From Bradyrhizobium hipponense (lineage in GTDB: Bacteria; Pseudomonadota; Alphaproteobacteria; Rhizobiales; Xanthobacteraceae), in assembly GCF_008123965.1 (NCBI RefSeq), contig NZ_VSTH01000055.1, positions 1-64,000 of the forward strand: a stretch of DNA of 64,000 bases, written 5' to 3'. Under the pieces are notes generated by a model. That model made no database searches and was not told the origin of the DNA. It was given only the letters and a program-made list of their open reading frames with translations. Below are positions 17,334 to 25,451 of this stretch, piece by piece. Numbering within the stretch: position 1 is the stretch's first letter; the number at the start of each line of letters is the position of its first letter. A program made the position numbers and the translations under genes.

Positions 17334-17672
17334 ATGACCGGCAAAGACCACAAGGGCACACTGACACGAGACCTGCTGATCGCCTGCTCGCTGTTTGTGG
17401 TTGGCGTCGTGGTGTCGGGCCTGTCGTTGGCGCAGATCCGTGCCGAGAGCCGGATGCAGACGGCGCAAGCGACGCCGCCGCTCCAGGGCACGCCCTCCGA
17501 CGATCAGAGCAAGACGCCCGCGGAATCCAAGCCCGGCGGCGAACGGCCGACCACGCCGGCGCCCGAACCCGCGCGCCCCGAACCGCAGACCCAAGGCACA
17601 GCGGGCGCGGCTAAACCAGCATTGCCGCCGGCACCGGCCGAGAAGATCGCGCCGCCAATTAAGGAGAAGTAG
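17334..17672 (+). CDS. Small proline-rich membrane-anchored protein
   Basis: A 112-residue protein starting MTGKDHKG at the ATG at 17334. One transmembrane helix (LLIACSLFVVGVVVSGLSLAQ) is followed by a Pro/Ala/Glu-rich tail ending APPIKEK, probably periplasmic and unstructured. It resembles no family I can name. The frame extends further upstream to 17247, but that part overlaps a poorly conserved-looking region. It is 97 bases downstream of mgtC. Confidence 0.5.
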   Translation: MTGKDHKGTLTRDLLIACSLFVVGVVVSGLSLAQIRAESRMQTAQATPPLQGTPSDDQSKTPAESKPGGERPTTPAPEPARPEPQTQGTAGAAKPALPPAPAEKIAPPIKEK

Positions 17673-17690
17673 CGACCTGGTCGTTGCAGC

Positions 17691-17776
17691 GTCATGGCCG
17701 GGCTTGTCCCGGCCATCCACGTTCTTGGAGCTGCACGAAGAAAGTTCGTGGATGCCCGGACAAGCCCGGGCATGAC
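17691..17776. repeat. Palindromic repeat, GTCATGGCCGGGCTTG family
   Basis: The left arm reads GTCATGGCCGGGCTTGTCCC and the right arm is nearly its complement (GGACAAGCCCGGGCATGAC), separated by a central part with its own internal pairing. It lies between two convergent genes. Dispersed palindromes like this are common in Bradyrhizobium intergenic DNA. Confidence 0.7.
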
Positions 17777-17785
17777 GATCAGTCC

Positions 17786-19228
17786 TCAGCGCACCAGAAC
17801 ATTCCGGAACTGCCAGGGATCGCTGGTGTCGATATCCTCCGGAAACAGTCCCGGACGATCCGTCAGCGGCGTCCAGTCGGTGTAGAAACCGTTCACCGGG
17901 CCGAGATACGGCAACTGGATTTCCAGCAGACGATCGAAATCCATCTCGTCTGCTTCGACGATGCCTTCGTTCGGGTTTTCCAGCGCCCACACCATGCCGC
18001 CGAGCACGGCAGAGGTCACTTGCAGGCCGGTGGCATTCTGATAGGGCGCGAGCTTGCGGGTCTCTTCGATGGAGAGCTGCGAGCCGTACCAGTAGGCATT
18101 GTTGTCATGGCCGAACAGCAGCACGCCGAGCTCGTCGATGCCATCGACGATTTCGTTCTCGTCGAGAATGTGGTGCTTTTCCTGCATCTTCGCTGCGCGG
18201 CCGAACATTTCATGCAGCGACAGCACGGCATCGTCAGCCGGATGATAGGCATAGTGGCAGGTCGGCCGATAGACCGCCGTGCCCGATGCGTCGCGCACCG
18301 TGAAATAATCGGCGATCGAGATCGACTCGTTGTGGGTGACGAGGAAGCCATATTGCGCGCCGCGAGTCGGGCACCAGGTGCGCACGCGCGTATTGGCGCC
18401 GGGCTGCATCAGATAGATGGCGGCGCCGCAGCCGGCTTCGTGGGTACGCGCATTCTCGGGCATCCATTTTTCATGGGTGCCCCAACCGAGTTCGGACGGC
18501 TGCACGCCTTCCGACAGGAAACCTTCCACCGACCAGGTGTTCACGAAGACGTCCGGCTCTTTCGGGGACTTGGAGCGCTGGGTGTCGCGTTCGGCGATGT
18601 GGATGCCCTTGATACCAGCCTGCCGCATCAAGTCCGCCCATTCGGCTCTGGTCTTCGGCTTGGGGGCATTGAGCTTAAGATCAGCGGCGACATTGAGTAG
18701 CGCCTGCTTGACGAAGAAGGAGACCATGCCGGGATTGGCGCCACAGCAGGAGACGGCCGTCGTCGAGCCGGCGGGGCGCGCCTTCTTGGCGGCCAGCGTC
18801 GCTTCGCGCAGGGCGTAGTTGGAGCGCGCTTCCGGGCCCTTCGAAGCATCGAAATAGAAACCGAGCCAGGGCTCGTTGACGGTGTCGATATAGAGAGCAC
18901 CGAGTTCGTTGCAGAGCTCCATGATGTCGGTCGAGCCGGTATCGACCGAGAGATTGACGCAAAAACCCTGGCCGCCGCCTTCGGTGAGCAGCGGGGTCAG
19001 CAACTCGCGATAATTGTCCCTGGTCACGCCCTTCTGGATGAATCTGACATTGTGCTTCTCGCAATGTGCTTTGCGGCCCTCGTCCTTCGGGTCGATCACG
19101 GTGATGCGCGACTTGTCGTAATCGAGATGCCGCTCGATCAACGGCAACGTACCTTTGCCGATGGAGCCGAAGCCGACCATGACAATGGGACCGGTGATCT
19201 TCGCGTAGATCTGCGAGGCGGGGCTCAT
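17786..19228 (-). CDS. hss: Homospermidine synthase
   Basis: A 480-residue protein that makes homospermidine from putrescine in an NAD-dependent reaction. An N-terminal Rossmann segment (ITGPIVMVGFGSIGKGTLPL) and the homospermidine synthase pattern (YIDTVNEPWLGFY, CCGANPGMVSFFVKQAL, NTWSVEGFLSEGVQPSELGWGTHE) are clear. It belongs to the bacterial family related to saccharopine dehydrogenase. The ATG at 19226-19228 gives the standard length. It follows ridA by 48 bases, and ornithine decarboxylase upstream would supply putrescine. Confidence 0.92.
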   Translation of the reverse strand: MSPASQIYAKITGPIVMVGFGSIGKGTLPLIERHLDYDKSRITVIDPKDEGRKAHCEKHNVRFIQKGVTRDNYRELLTPLLTEGGGQGFCVNLSVDTGSTDIMELCNELGALYIDTVNEPWLGFYFDASKGPEARSNYALREATLAAKKARPAGSTTAVSCCGANPGMVSFFVKQALLNVAADLKLNAPKPKTRAEWADLMRQAGIKGIHIAERDTQRSKSPKEPDVFVNTWSVEGFLSEGVQPSELGWGTHEKWMPENARTHEAGCGAAIYLMQPGANTRVRTWCPTRGAQYGFLVTHNESISIADYFTVRDASGTAVYRPTCHYAYHPADDAVLSLHEMFGRAAKMQEKHHILDENEIVDGIDELGVLLFGHDNNAYWYGSQLSIEETRKLAPYQNATGLQVTSAVLGGMVWALENPNEGIVEADEMDFDRLLEIQLPYLGPVNGFYTDWTPLTDRPGLFPEDIDTSDPWQFRNVLVR

Positions 19229-19276
19229 GGGATGGATTCTCCGGAAAGTGCGGGCAGACAAAGGGTGAGGGGTGGA

Positions 19277-19666
19277 TCAGGCGCGGCGGCGCTTGGCGGT
19301 CACTTCGATCTCGACCTTCATCTCGGGCTTGTAGAGCGCTGAGACGGCGACGAGCGTTGCGGCCGGCCGGATGTCGCCGAGGATTTCGCCGCAAACAGCG
19401 AAGTGGGCGTCCGCGTCCTTGATGTCGGTGAGGTAGTAGGTCACGCGGACGATATCGGCCATCTCGAATCCGCCCTCCTTCAGGGCGGCTTCGATGGTCT
19501 TGAAGCAGTTGCGTGACTGGCTGGTGACATCGGCCGGCATCGTCATCGTGGTGTAGTCGTAGCCGGTGGTTCCCGCGACGAAGGCGAACTCGCCGTCGAT
19601 CACAGCGCGGCTGTAACCGGCGGTCTTCTCGAACGGGGAGCCGGTGGAAATCAGGCGACGGGGCAT
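19277..19666 (-). CDS. ridA: RidA/YjgF family enamine/imine deaminase
   Basis: A 129-residue small cytosolic protein starting MPRRLISTGSPFEKTAGYSRAV. It has the RidA fold segments VAGTTGYDY, NCFKTIEAALKEGGFEMADIVRVTYYLTD and AATLVAVSALYKPEMKVEIEV, with an arginine in DIRPAATLV as expected. The usual RidA role is hydrolysis of reactive 2-aminoacrylate-type enamines. A more distant paralogue with a different substrate is possible. It sits between hss and the acetyltransferase gene in a polyamine operon. Confidence 0.85.
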   Translation of the reverse strand: MPRRLISTGSPFEKTAGYSRAVIDGEFAFVAGTTGYDYTTMTMPADVTSQSRNCFKTIEAALKEGGFEMADIVRVTYYLTDIKDADAHFAVCGEILGDIRPAATLVAVSALYKPEMKVEIEVTAKRRRA

Positions 19667-19807
19667 GGGCTCGGACCTCGATTGAGGGGATGTTTCGCGG
19701 GTTAAAGGGCGTTTCTCGGGCTCGCGCAACCCCAAAGCAACGGGCGTCAGAACAGGCGCGTGCAGGCACCGCCGCGCGACGCGGCTCGGCGCCATCATGG
19801 CAATCCC

Positions 19808-20395
19808 TTAGGCCGCGTGCGCGTCGAGGGCGCGCGATGCCCGCCGTTTGGGCAAGGCCGCGCCCGTGGGGGCGATCATCCCGGACGCGCCGTCGAGTGC
19901 GCCTTCGGTGAATTCCAGCGCGAGCAGGCGGTCGCGCTCGAACGGGCCGGGCAGCGAGAGCTCACCGGTCCTGGCGGCCGAGAAGCCGAAGCGCGCGTAA
20001 TAGGCGGCATCGCCGAGCAGGATCACGGCGGCATGTCCGCGCGCCCGGGCGGCGGCCAGCGCTTGTTGCATCAGCGCGGCGCCGATCCCGAGCTCGCGGC
20101 AGGCAGGGTCGACCGCCAGCGGTCCGAGGACCAAGGCGGGCCTGCCTCCGGCGCTGACGTGCCACAGACGCACGGTACCCACGAGTTGTCCCTCGTGCAC
20201 GGCGGCCAGCGCGAGGCCGGCGGCGGGTGCACGTCCGTCGCGCAAGCGCTGGCAGGTGCGGCCATGGCGGTTCTCGCCAAAGCAGGCATCCAGCAGCGAT
20301 TCACGCATCGCGACGTCGGCAGCACGCTCGGCACGGATCGCGAACGGAGCGGCTTTCGAGGTGAGGGCGATCTGTGGCTTCCGAAGAGCAGTCAT
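19808..20395 (-). CDS. GNAT family N-acetyltransferase (polyamine locus)
   Basis: A 195-residue protein with a GNAT core: LALAAVHEGQLVGTVRLWHV, LGPLAVDPACRELGIGAALMQQAL (acetyl-CoA loop) and AVILLGDAAYYARFGFSAA. This pattern fits the YhbS-like branch, often acting on small molecules. I infer from context a link to polyamines, but no substrate can be read. It sits 133 bases after ornithine decarboxylase, with two hairpins in the gap, and 141 bases before ridA. Confidence 0.75.
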   Translation of the reverse strand: MTALRKPQIALTSKAAPFAIRAERAADVAMRESLLDACFGENRHGRTCQRLRDGRAPAAGLALAAVHEGQLVGTVRLWHVSAGGRPALVLGPLAVDPACRELGIGAALMQQALAAARARGHAAVILLGDAAYYARFGFSAARTGELSLPGPFERDRLLALEFTEGALDGASGMIAPTGAALPKRRASRALDAHAA

Positions 20396-20411
20396 GGCGC
20401 GTCAGTCCCCG

Positions 20412-20446
20412 CTTGGACCGGCGTGCGAGAAGCACGCCGGTCCAAG
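20412..20446. terminator. Long perfect hairpin between the decarboxylase and the acetyltransferase genes
   Basis: CTTGGACCGGCGTGC, loop GAGAA, and its exact complement form a 15-bp stem. A second stem (GGAGCCGG/CCGGCTCC) lies at 20475-20494. Neither is followed by a long T run on the minus strand, so they probably attenuate, stabilise the mRNA or terminate partially rather than fully. They separate odc from the downstream polyamine genes. Confidence 0.55.
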
Positions 20447-20528
20447 GCGTCGTCAGAATCGAAATGTCAGGGAAGGAGCCGGCAAGCCGGCTCCCGGGTT
20501 CGTCAGGCCTCAGAAAAAGAGAGGCTGC

Positions 20529-21671
20529 TTAGATGTGGTACGTCTTCAGCGGCGGGATGCCGTTGAACGCCACCGCCGAGTAGGTCGACGTATAGGCTCC
20601 GGTACCTTCGATCAGCAACTTGTCGCCGATCTCGAGCGTGACGGGGAGCGGATACGGGGTCTTCTCGTACAGCACGTCGGCGCTATCGCAGGTGGGCCCA
20701 GCGAGCACGCACGGCGTCATGTCCGCCCCGTCATGCGGGGTGCGGATGGCGTAACGGATCGACTCGTCCATGGTCTCGGCGAGACCGCCGAACTTGCCGA
20801 TGTCCAGATAGACCCAGCGCACCTCGTCCTCGTCGCTCTTCTTCGAGATCAGCACGACCTCGGATTCGATGATGCCGGCGTTGCCCACCATGCCGCGGCC
20901 CGGCTCGATGATGGTTTCCGGAATCTGGTTGCCGAAGTGCTTGCGTAGCGCGCGGAAGATCGACCGGCCGTAGGTGACCACCGGCGGCACGTCCTTCAGG
21001 TACTTGGTCGGGAAGCCGCCGCCCATGTTGACCATGGTCAGGTTGATGCCGCGCTCGGCGCAGTCGCGGAATACCTGCGAGGCCATCGCCAGCGCGCGGT
21101 CCCACGCCTTCACCTTGCGCTGCTGCGAGCCGACATGGAAGGAGATGCCGCACGGCTCCAGGCCCAGGCGCTTGGCGATGTCGAGCACATCGACGGCCAT
21201 TTCCGGGTCGCAGCCGAACTTGCGCGACAGCGGCCACTCTGCGCCGGCGCAGTCATAGAGGATGCGGCAGAACACCTTCGCAGCCGGAGCGGCACGGGCG
21301 ACCTTCTCGACCTCGGCGGCGCAATCGACCGCGAACAGGCGAATGCCGAGCGCGAAAGCGCGCGCGATGTCGCGCTCCTTCTTGATCGTGTTGCCAAAGG
21401 AGATGCGGTCGGGCGTAGCTCCAGCGGCCAGCGCCATCTCGATCTCGGCGACCGTCGCGGTGTCGAAGCAGGAGCCCATGGAGGCGAGCAGGGCCAGCAC
21501 TTCCGGCGCCGGGTTCGCCTTGACGGCATAGAACACGCGGCTGTCGGGCAGCGCCTTGGCAAAGGTCTGGTAATTGTCGCGCACGACTTCGAGGTCGACG
21601 ACGAGGCAGGGCTCGGTGTCCCGGCCCTCGCTGCGGCGGTTGCGCAGGAATTCCTGAATACGTTCGGTCAT
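20529..21671 (-). CDS. Ornithine decarboxylase, PLP type III fold
   Basis: A 380-residue enzyme of the alanine-racemase-like decarboxylase family, expected to make putrescine from ornithine (or cadaverine from lysine). Lys51 in FYAVKANP binds PLP. HVGSQ, GGGFPTKYL, IIEPGRGMVGNAG and GPTCDSADVLY are the other active-site signatures, including the catalytic cysteine. The ATG at 21669-21671 has a good Shine-Dalgarno (GGGAGAG, spacing five). The roughly 0.5-kb leader and following hss gene identify it as the entry step to homospermidine. The substrate preference, ornithine alone or both amino acids, is not certain. Confidence 0.9.
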   Translation of the reverse strand: MTERIQEFLRNRRSEGRDTEPCLVVDLEVVRDNYQTFAKALPDSRVFYAVKANPAPEVLALLASMGSCFDTATVAEIEMALAAGATPDRISFGNTIKKERDIARAFALGIRLFAVDCAAEVEKVARAAPAAKVFCRILYDCAGAEWPLSRKFGCDPEMAVDVLDIAKRLGLEPCGISFHVGSQQRKVKAWDRALAMASQVFRDCAERGINLTMVNMGGGFPTKYLKDVPPVVTYGRSIFRALRKHFGNQIPETIIEPGRGMVGNAGIIESEVVLISKKSDEDEVRWVYLDIGKFGGLAETMDESIRYAIRTPHDGADMTPCVLAGPTCDSADVLYEKTPYPLPVTLEIGDKLLIEGTGAYTSTYSAVAFNGIPPLKTYHI

Positions 21672-22250
21672 AGCACTCTCCCAAACGGCCCAGCGACGGG
21701 GATCCGTTCAAAAAATGACGTCGGATAAGAGCGCTCCGGCCAGATCGCGCGATGGAGGCGCGACGAAGCCAAAGACTCAAACCAGACTGTGCTGCCGTGG
21801 ATTGGTCGGGAATTTTCCCGCCCGCACACCTGGCAATGAAGGACAAGCCTTTTCAGTAGCCCGCGCCGGCGTTGGAATGCCGGTAGAGACCAAAAAAGCC
21901 CGATCCGTCGTTGCTTTAAGTCGCGTCCCCCGTTGAGAGCGGGGTGCGCCGGTTCGCCTCCGGCTGCCAGTCACGGTTGCAAAGAGTAAAGTCACCTTCG
22001 ACAAGGCATCTCTTGAGAGAGATGCTGGACGCTTCGGGTTCGCTTCGTCTTCCGACTTTTCAGTCTTCCGATTTCGACGCTTCCGAAGAGCCCCTCGGCT
22101 TCTTCACCCCTTGGCGGCTGTCCGGCCTCTTGTCCGGATACCTACCGACTGACACACGACCACAGGCACGTGCGAAATTGGGCAAGTCCGCAAATAAGCG
22201 TTTTGACTCTGCTTCGCAAGAATTTTTTTAGGCTGCCAACCGAATTGCCT
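21672..22250 (-). promoter_or_regulatory. Long structured 5' leader of ornithine decarboxylase (speF-type candidate)
   Basis: About 670 bases separate odc from its upstream neighbour, and the piece next to odc is rich in hairpins on the minus strand. The clearest is GCATCTCT-CTCA-AGAGATGC at about 22004-22024. Others are CCCCG/CGGGG at about 21929-21945, CGGGAA/TTCCCG at about 21807-21822 and CCGGC/GCCGG at about 21866-21884. Known alphaproteobacterial ODC genes carry the speF RNA motif here, so this may be it; I could not align it to the model. A possible promoter is TTGCGA with CTTATT near 22195-22225. No coding region that I trust lies inside. Confidence 0.5.
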
Positions 22251-22341
22251 AACATCTGCTTGCGCTGTGTCGCGCAGGCGACGCCGAACATGAACAGGCG
22301 TTAAGTTTTTCCGTGCAGCGCGCGTGTCTCGCGCGTGCGCT

Positions 22342-22596
22342 TCAGCCGCGCTTCGTGAACGGCTCGACGCGCTGAGCCCCACGGATGAAGGCGGTCATGA
22401 CGAGGACGCCGAGTGCGAACAGCACGGCCTGGAGGATATGTGCACCTTGATCGCCGAGCCCGAACAGGATCGCGAGCGCCCAGCCGCCGGCAAAGGCCGC
22501 ACCGAACACTTCGGCGCCGATCAGGATGGCGGCACTGATGATGGTGATGACGCTAGGCCAGACGATCTGACGGGAGGACGAGGAAGGCGCGTTCAT
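22342..22596 (-). CDS. Small two-span membrane protein
   Basis: An 84-residue protein with two hydrophobic segments (WPSVITIISAAILIGAEVFGAAFAGGWALAIL and ILQAVLFALGVLVMTAFI) joined by a short GLGDQGAH turn, and a short positive C-terminus (RGAQRVEPFTKRG). It has no recognised domain. It is divergent from the M3 peptidase gene on the plus strand. It is plausible as an expressed small membrane protein, and its GC-rich third positions agree. Confidence 0.6.
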   Translation of the reverse strand: MNAPSSSSRQIVWPSVITIISAAILIGAEVFGAAFAGGWALAILFGLGDQGAHILQAVLFALGVLVMTAFIRGAQRVEPFTKRG

Positions 22597-22731
22597 GGGG
22601 TCAAGGTCCGTAGCTTCGAGGGCCGCAATCTCCCCGAAAAGCCCGCCGGGAGCAAGGCCAAATGGCCCAAAAAAGCCCCATCGCGTGCTATAGCTGGCTC
22701 CGACAAATCGGCTCAGAAATCGGGACTTGTG

Positions 22732-24813
22732 ATGTCAGAACTTCGCCAAACTACGGACTCCGAGACCAACCCGCTGCTGAAGGCCTGGGTGACGCCGTTT
22801 GCGACCCCACCCTTCGACGAGATCAAGCCGGAGCACTTCCTGCCGGCCTTCGAGCAGGCCTTCGCCGACCATTCCGCCGAGATCGCGGCGATCACCAACG
22901 ATCCGGCCGCGCCGGACTTCGCCAACACCATCACGGCACTGGAGCGCTCCGGCAAGCTGTTGAACAAAGTCACCGCGGTCTTCTACGATCTCGTCTCGGC
23001 GCATTCCAACCCGGCCATCCTGGAGATCGACAAGGAGGTCTCGTTGCGGATGGCGCGGCACTGGAATCCGATCACGATGAATGCCGTGCTGTTTGGCCGC
23101 ATAGCCCAGCTGCACGAGAACCGCGCCAATCTCGCGCTGACGCCGGAGGAGCTCCGGCTGCTGGAACGCACTTACACGCGCTTCCACCGCTCCGGCGCCG
23201 GCCTTTCCGATGAGGCCAAGACGCGCATGGCCGAGATCAACGAAAAGCTCGCCCAGCTCGGCACCGGCTTCAGCCATCATCTGCTCGGCGACGAGCAGGA
23301 ATGGTTCATGGAGCTCGGCGAGGGCGACCGGCAGGGCCTTTCCGAGAGTTTCGTCGCCGCCGCCAAGGCCGCGGCAGAAGAGCGCGGCATGGCCGGCAAG
23401 GCCATTGTCACGCTGTCGCGCTCCTCGGTCGAGCCGTTCCTGAAGAGCGCAGGCCGGCGCGACCTGCGCGAGAAGATCTACAAGGCCTTCATCGCGCGCG
23501 GCGACAATGGCAATGCCAACGACAACAACACGATCGTCGTCGAGATCCTGAAGCTGCGCGAGGAGAGCGCCAGGCTGTTGGGCTATCCGACCTTCGCCGC
23601 CTACCGGCTCGAGGATTCCATGGCCAAGACGCCGGAGGCGGTGCGCGGCCTGCTGGAACGGGTCTGGAAACCCGCCCGCGCCCGGGCGCTGGCCGACCGC
23701 GATGAGATGCAGACGCTGATCACGCAAGAGGGCGGCAATTTCAAGCTCGCGCCCTGGGATTGGCGGTTCTACGCCGAAAAGCTCCGCCTCCAGCGCGCCA
23801 ATTTCGACGACGCCGCGATCAAGCCCTATCTCGCGCTCGATCATATGATCGCGGCTGCCTTCGACTGCGCCACGCGCCTGTTCGGCATCACCTTCGAAGA
23901 GCGCAAGGACGTCCCGGTCTGGCATCCGGACGTCCGCGTCTGGGAAGTGAAGGGACGGGACGGCAAGCACAAGGCGCTGTTCTATGGCGATTACTTCGCC
24001 CGGTCGTCAAAGCGCTCCGGCGCCTGGATGACCTCGCTGCGCGACCAGCAGAAGCTCGACGGCGAGATCGCGCCGCTGATCATCAATGTCTGCAACTTCG
24101 CCAAGGGCGCCGACGACCAGCCCTCGCTGTTGTCGCCCGACGACGCCCGGACCCTGTTCCACGAGTTCGGCCACGGCCTGCACGGCATGCTCTCCAACGT
24201 GACCTATCCGTCGCTGTCGGGCACTTCCGTGTTCACCGACTTCGTTGAGCTGCCGTCGCAGCTCTACGAGCATTGGCAAGAGCGGCCCGAGGTGCTCCAG
24301 CAGTTCGCCCGCCACTATCAGACCGGCGAGCCGCTGCCCGACGACCTGCTGCAACGGTTCCTTGCCGCGCGAAAGTTCAACCAGGGCTTTGCCACCGTCG
24401 AGTTCGTTTCCTCGGCCCTGATCGACCTCGAATTCCACACTCAGCCGGCTGCGGCCGCGCAGGACGTGCGTGCCTTCGAGAAAAAAGAGCTGGAGAAGAT
24501 CGGCATGCCCGAGGAGATATCGCTGCGGCACCGGCCCACGCAATTCGGCCACATCTTCACCGGCGATCATTATGCCGCGGGCTATTACAGCTACATGTGG
24601 TCGGAGGTGATGGACGCCGACGCCTTCGGCGCGTTCGAGGAGGCCGGCGACATCTTCGATCCGGCCGTGGCCAAGCGCCTGCACGACGACATCTATTCGA
24701 GCGGCGGATCGGTCGATCCGGAAGCAGCCTACGAGGCCTTCCGCGGCCGGCCGCCGGAGCCCGACGCGCTGCTCCGCCGTCGCGGCCTGCTCGACGACGC
24801 AAAGGCGGCCTGA
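22732..24813 (+). CDS. M3 family oligopeptidase / dipeptidyl carboxypeptidase Dcp-like
   Basis: A 693-residue zinc metallopeptidase of the thimet/Dcp family. The zinc motif HEFGH is at residues 477-481, followed by GLHGMLS and the downstream glutamate segment DFVELPSQLYEHW. N-terminal segments (NPLLKAWVTPFATPPFDEIKPEHFLPAFEQAF) match bacterial Dcp/oligopeptidase A. There is no signal peptide, so it acts on cytosolic peptides. The ATG at 22732 follows a GTG by three bases. Its stop overlaps the ATG of the DUF1007 gene (TGATG). Confidence 0.92.
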   Translation: MSELRQTTDSETNPLLKAWVTPFATPPFDEIKPEHFLPAFEQAFADHSAEIAAITNDPAAPDFANTITALERSGKLLNKVTAVFYDLVSAHSNPAILEIDKEVSLRMARHWNPITMNAVLFGRIAQLHENRANLALTPEELRLLERTYTRFHRSGAGLSDEAKTRMAEINEKLAQLGTGFSHHLLGDEQEWFMELGEGDRQGLSESFVAAAKAAAEERGMAGKAIVTLSRSSVEPFLKSAGRRDLREKIYKAFIARGDNGNANDNNTIVVEILKLREESARLLGYPTFAAYRLEDSMAKTPEAVRGLLERVWKPARARALADRDEMQTLITQEGGNFKLAPWDWRFYAEKLRLQRANFDDAAIKPYLALDHMIAAAFDCATRLFGITFEERKDVPVWHPDVRVWEVKGRDGKHKALFYGDYFARSSKRSGAWMTSLRDQQKLDGEIAPLIINVCNFAKGADDQPSLLSPDDARTLFHEFGHGLHGMLSNVTYPSLSGTSVFTDFVELPSQLYEHWQERPEVLQQFARHYQTGEPLPDDLLQRFLAARKFNQGFATVEFVSSALIDLEFHTQPAAAAQDVRAFEKKELEKIGMPEEISLRHRPTQFGHIFTGDHYAAGYYSYMWSEVMDADAFGAFEEAGDIFDPAVAKRLHDDIYSSGGSVDPEAAYEAFRGRPPEPDALLRRRGLLDDAKAA

Positions 24814-25451
24814 TGGGCATGCGCGCCCTGTTCGGATTGCTGCTCGCCGCCGGCCTCACGCTCGCAGGCAGCGCGGCGCGGGCGCATCCGCATGTCTGGA
24901 TCACCGCGACCAGCGAATTGCTCTACGCAACCGACGGCACCATCACCGGCGTTCGCCACGCCTGGACCTTCGATGACATGTTCTCGGCCTACGCGGTGCA
25001 GGGGCTCGAGGGCAAGACCAAGGGGGCCTATTCGCGCGAGGAGCTGGCGCCGCTGGCGCAGACCAATGTCGAGTCGCTGAAGGAATATGCCTACTTCACC
25101 TTTGCGCGAGCCGACGGCAAGAAGGAGCGATTCCAGGAGCCGGTCGACTACTTCCTCGACTACAAGGATACGGTGCTGACCTTGCACTTCACGCTGCCGC
25201 TGAAGAATCCGGTCAAGCCCAGGCAGCTGATGCTCGAAGTGTTCGACCGCTCCTTCTTCATCGACTTCCAGATGGCCAAGGACAATCCGGTCAAGCTGGT
25301 CGGCGCGCCCGCCGGCTGCCAGACGAAGCTGGAGCGCCCGAGCGACGGCACGGCGAGCGCGCAGAAGCTCAACGAGCAGACTTTCATGAGCGGCGAGAAC
25401 GCCAATTTCGGCATGATGTTCGCCAACAAGATCACGGTGGATTGCCCTTGA
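24813..25451 (+). CDS. DUF1007 family exported protein paired with the NicO exporter
   Basis: A 212-residue protein with signal peptide (FGLLLAAGLTLAGSAARAHPHVWI) and the DUF1007 opening HPHVWITATSELLYA followed by RHAWTFDDMFSAY. DUF1007 proteins are encoded next to nickel/cobalt exporters of the NicO/RcnA type and are probably periplasmic metal-related partners. The ATG overlaps the peptidase stop by one base, and the following transporter gene overlaps its last codon, so the three are one unit. Confidence 0.85.
   Translation: MGMRALFGLLLAAGLTLAGSAARAHPHVWITATSELLYATDGTITGVRHAWTFDDMFSAYAVQGLEGKTKGAYSREELAPLAQTNVESLKEYAYFTFARADGKKERFQEPVDYFLDYKDTVLTLHFTLPLKNPVKPRQLMLEVFDRSFFIDFQMAKDNPVKLVGAPAGCQTKLERPSDGTASAQKLNEQTFMSGENANFGMMFANKITVDCP

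Noticed and set aside
15560..17491. Minus-strand 643-residue frame over the WD40 and MgtC genes
   Set aside because: Antisense shadow of two well-supported genes with low-complexity composition.
21777..22004. Minus-strand 75-residue frame in the ornithine decarboxylase leader
   Set aside because: It runs through several hairpins, has no ribosome-binding site, and the sequence is not protein-like. A leader peptide is still possible but not supported.
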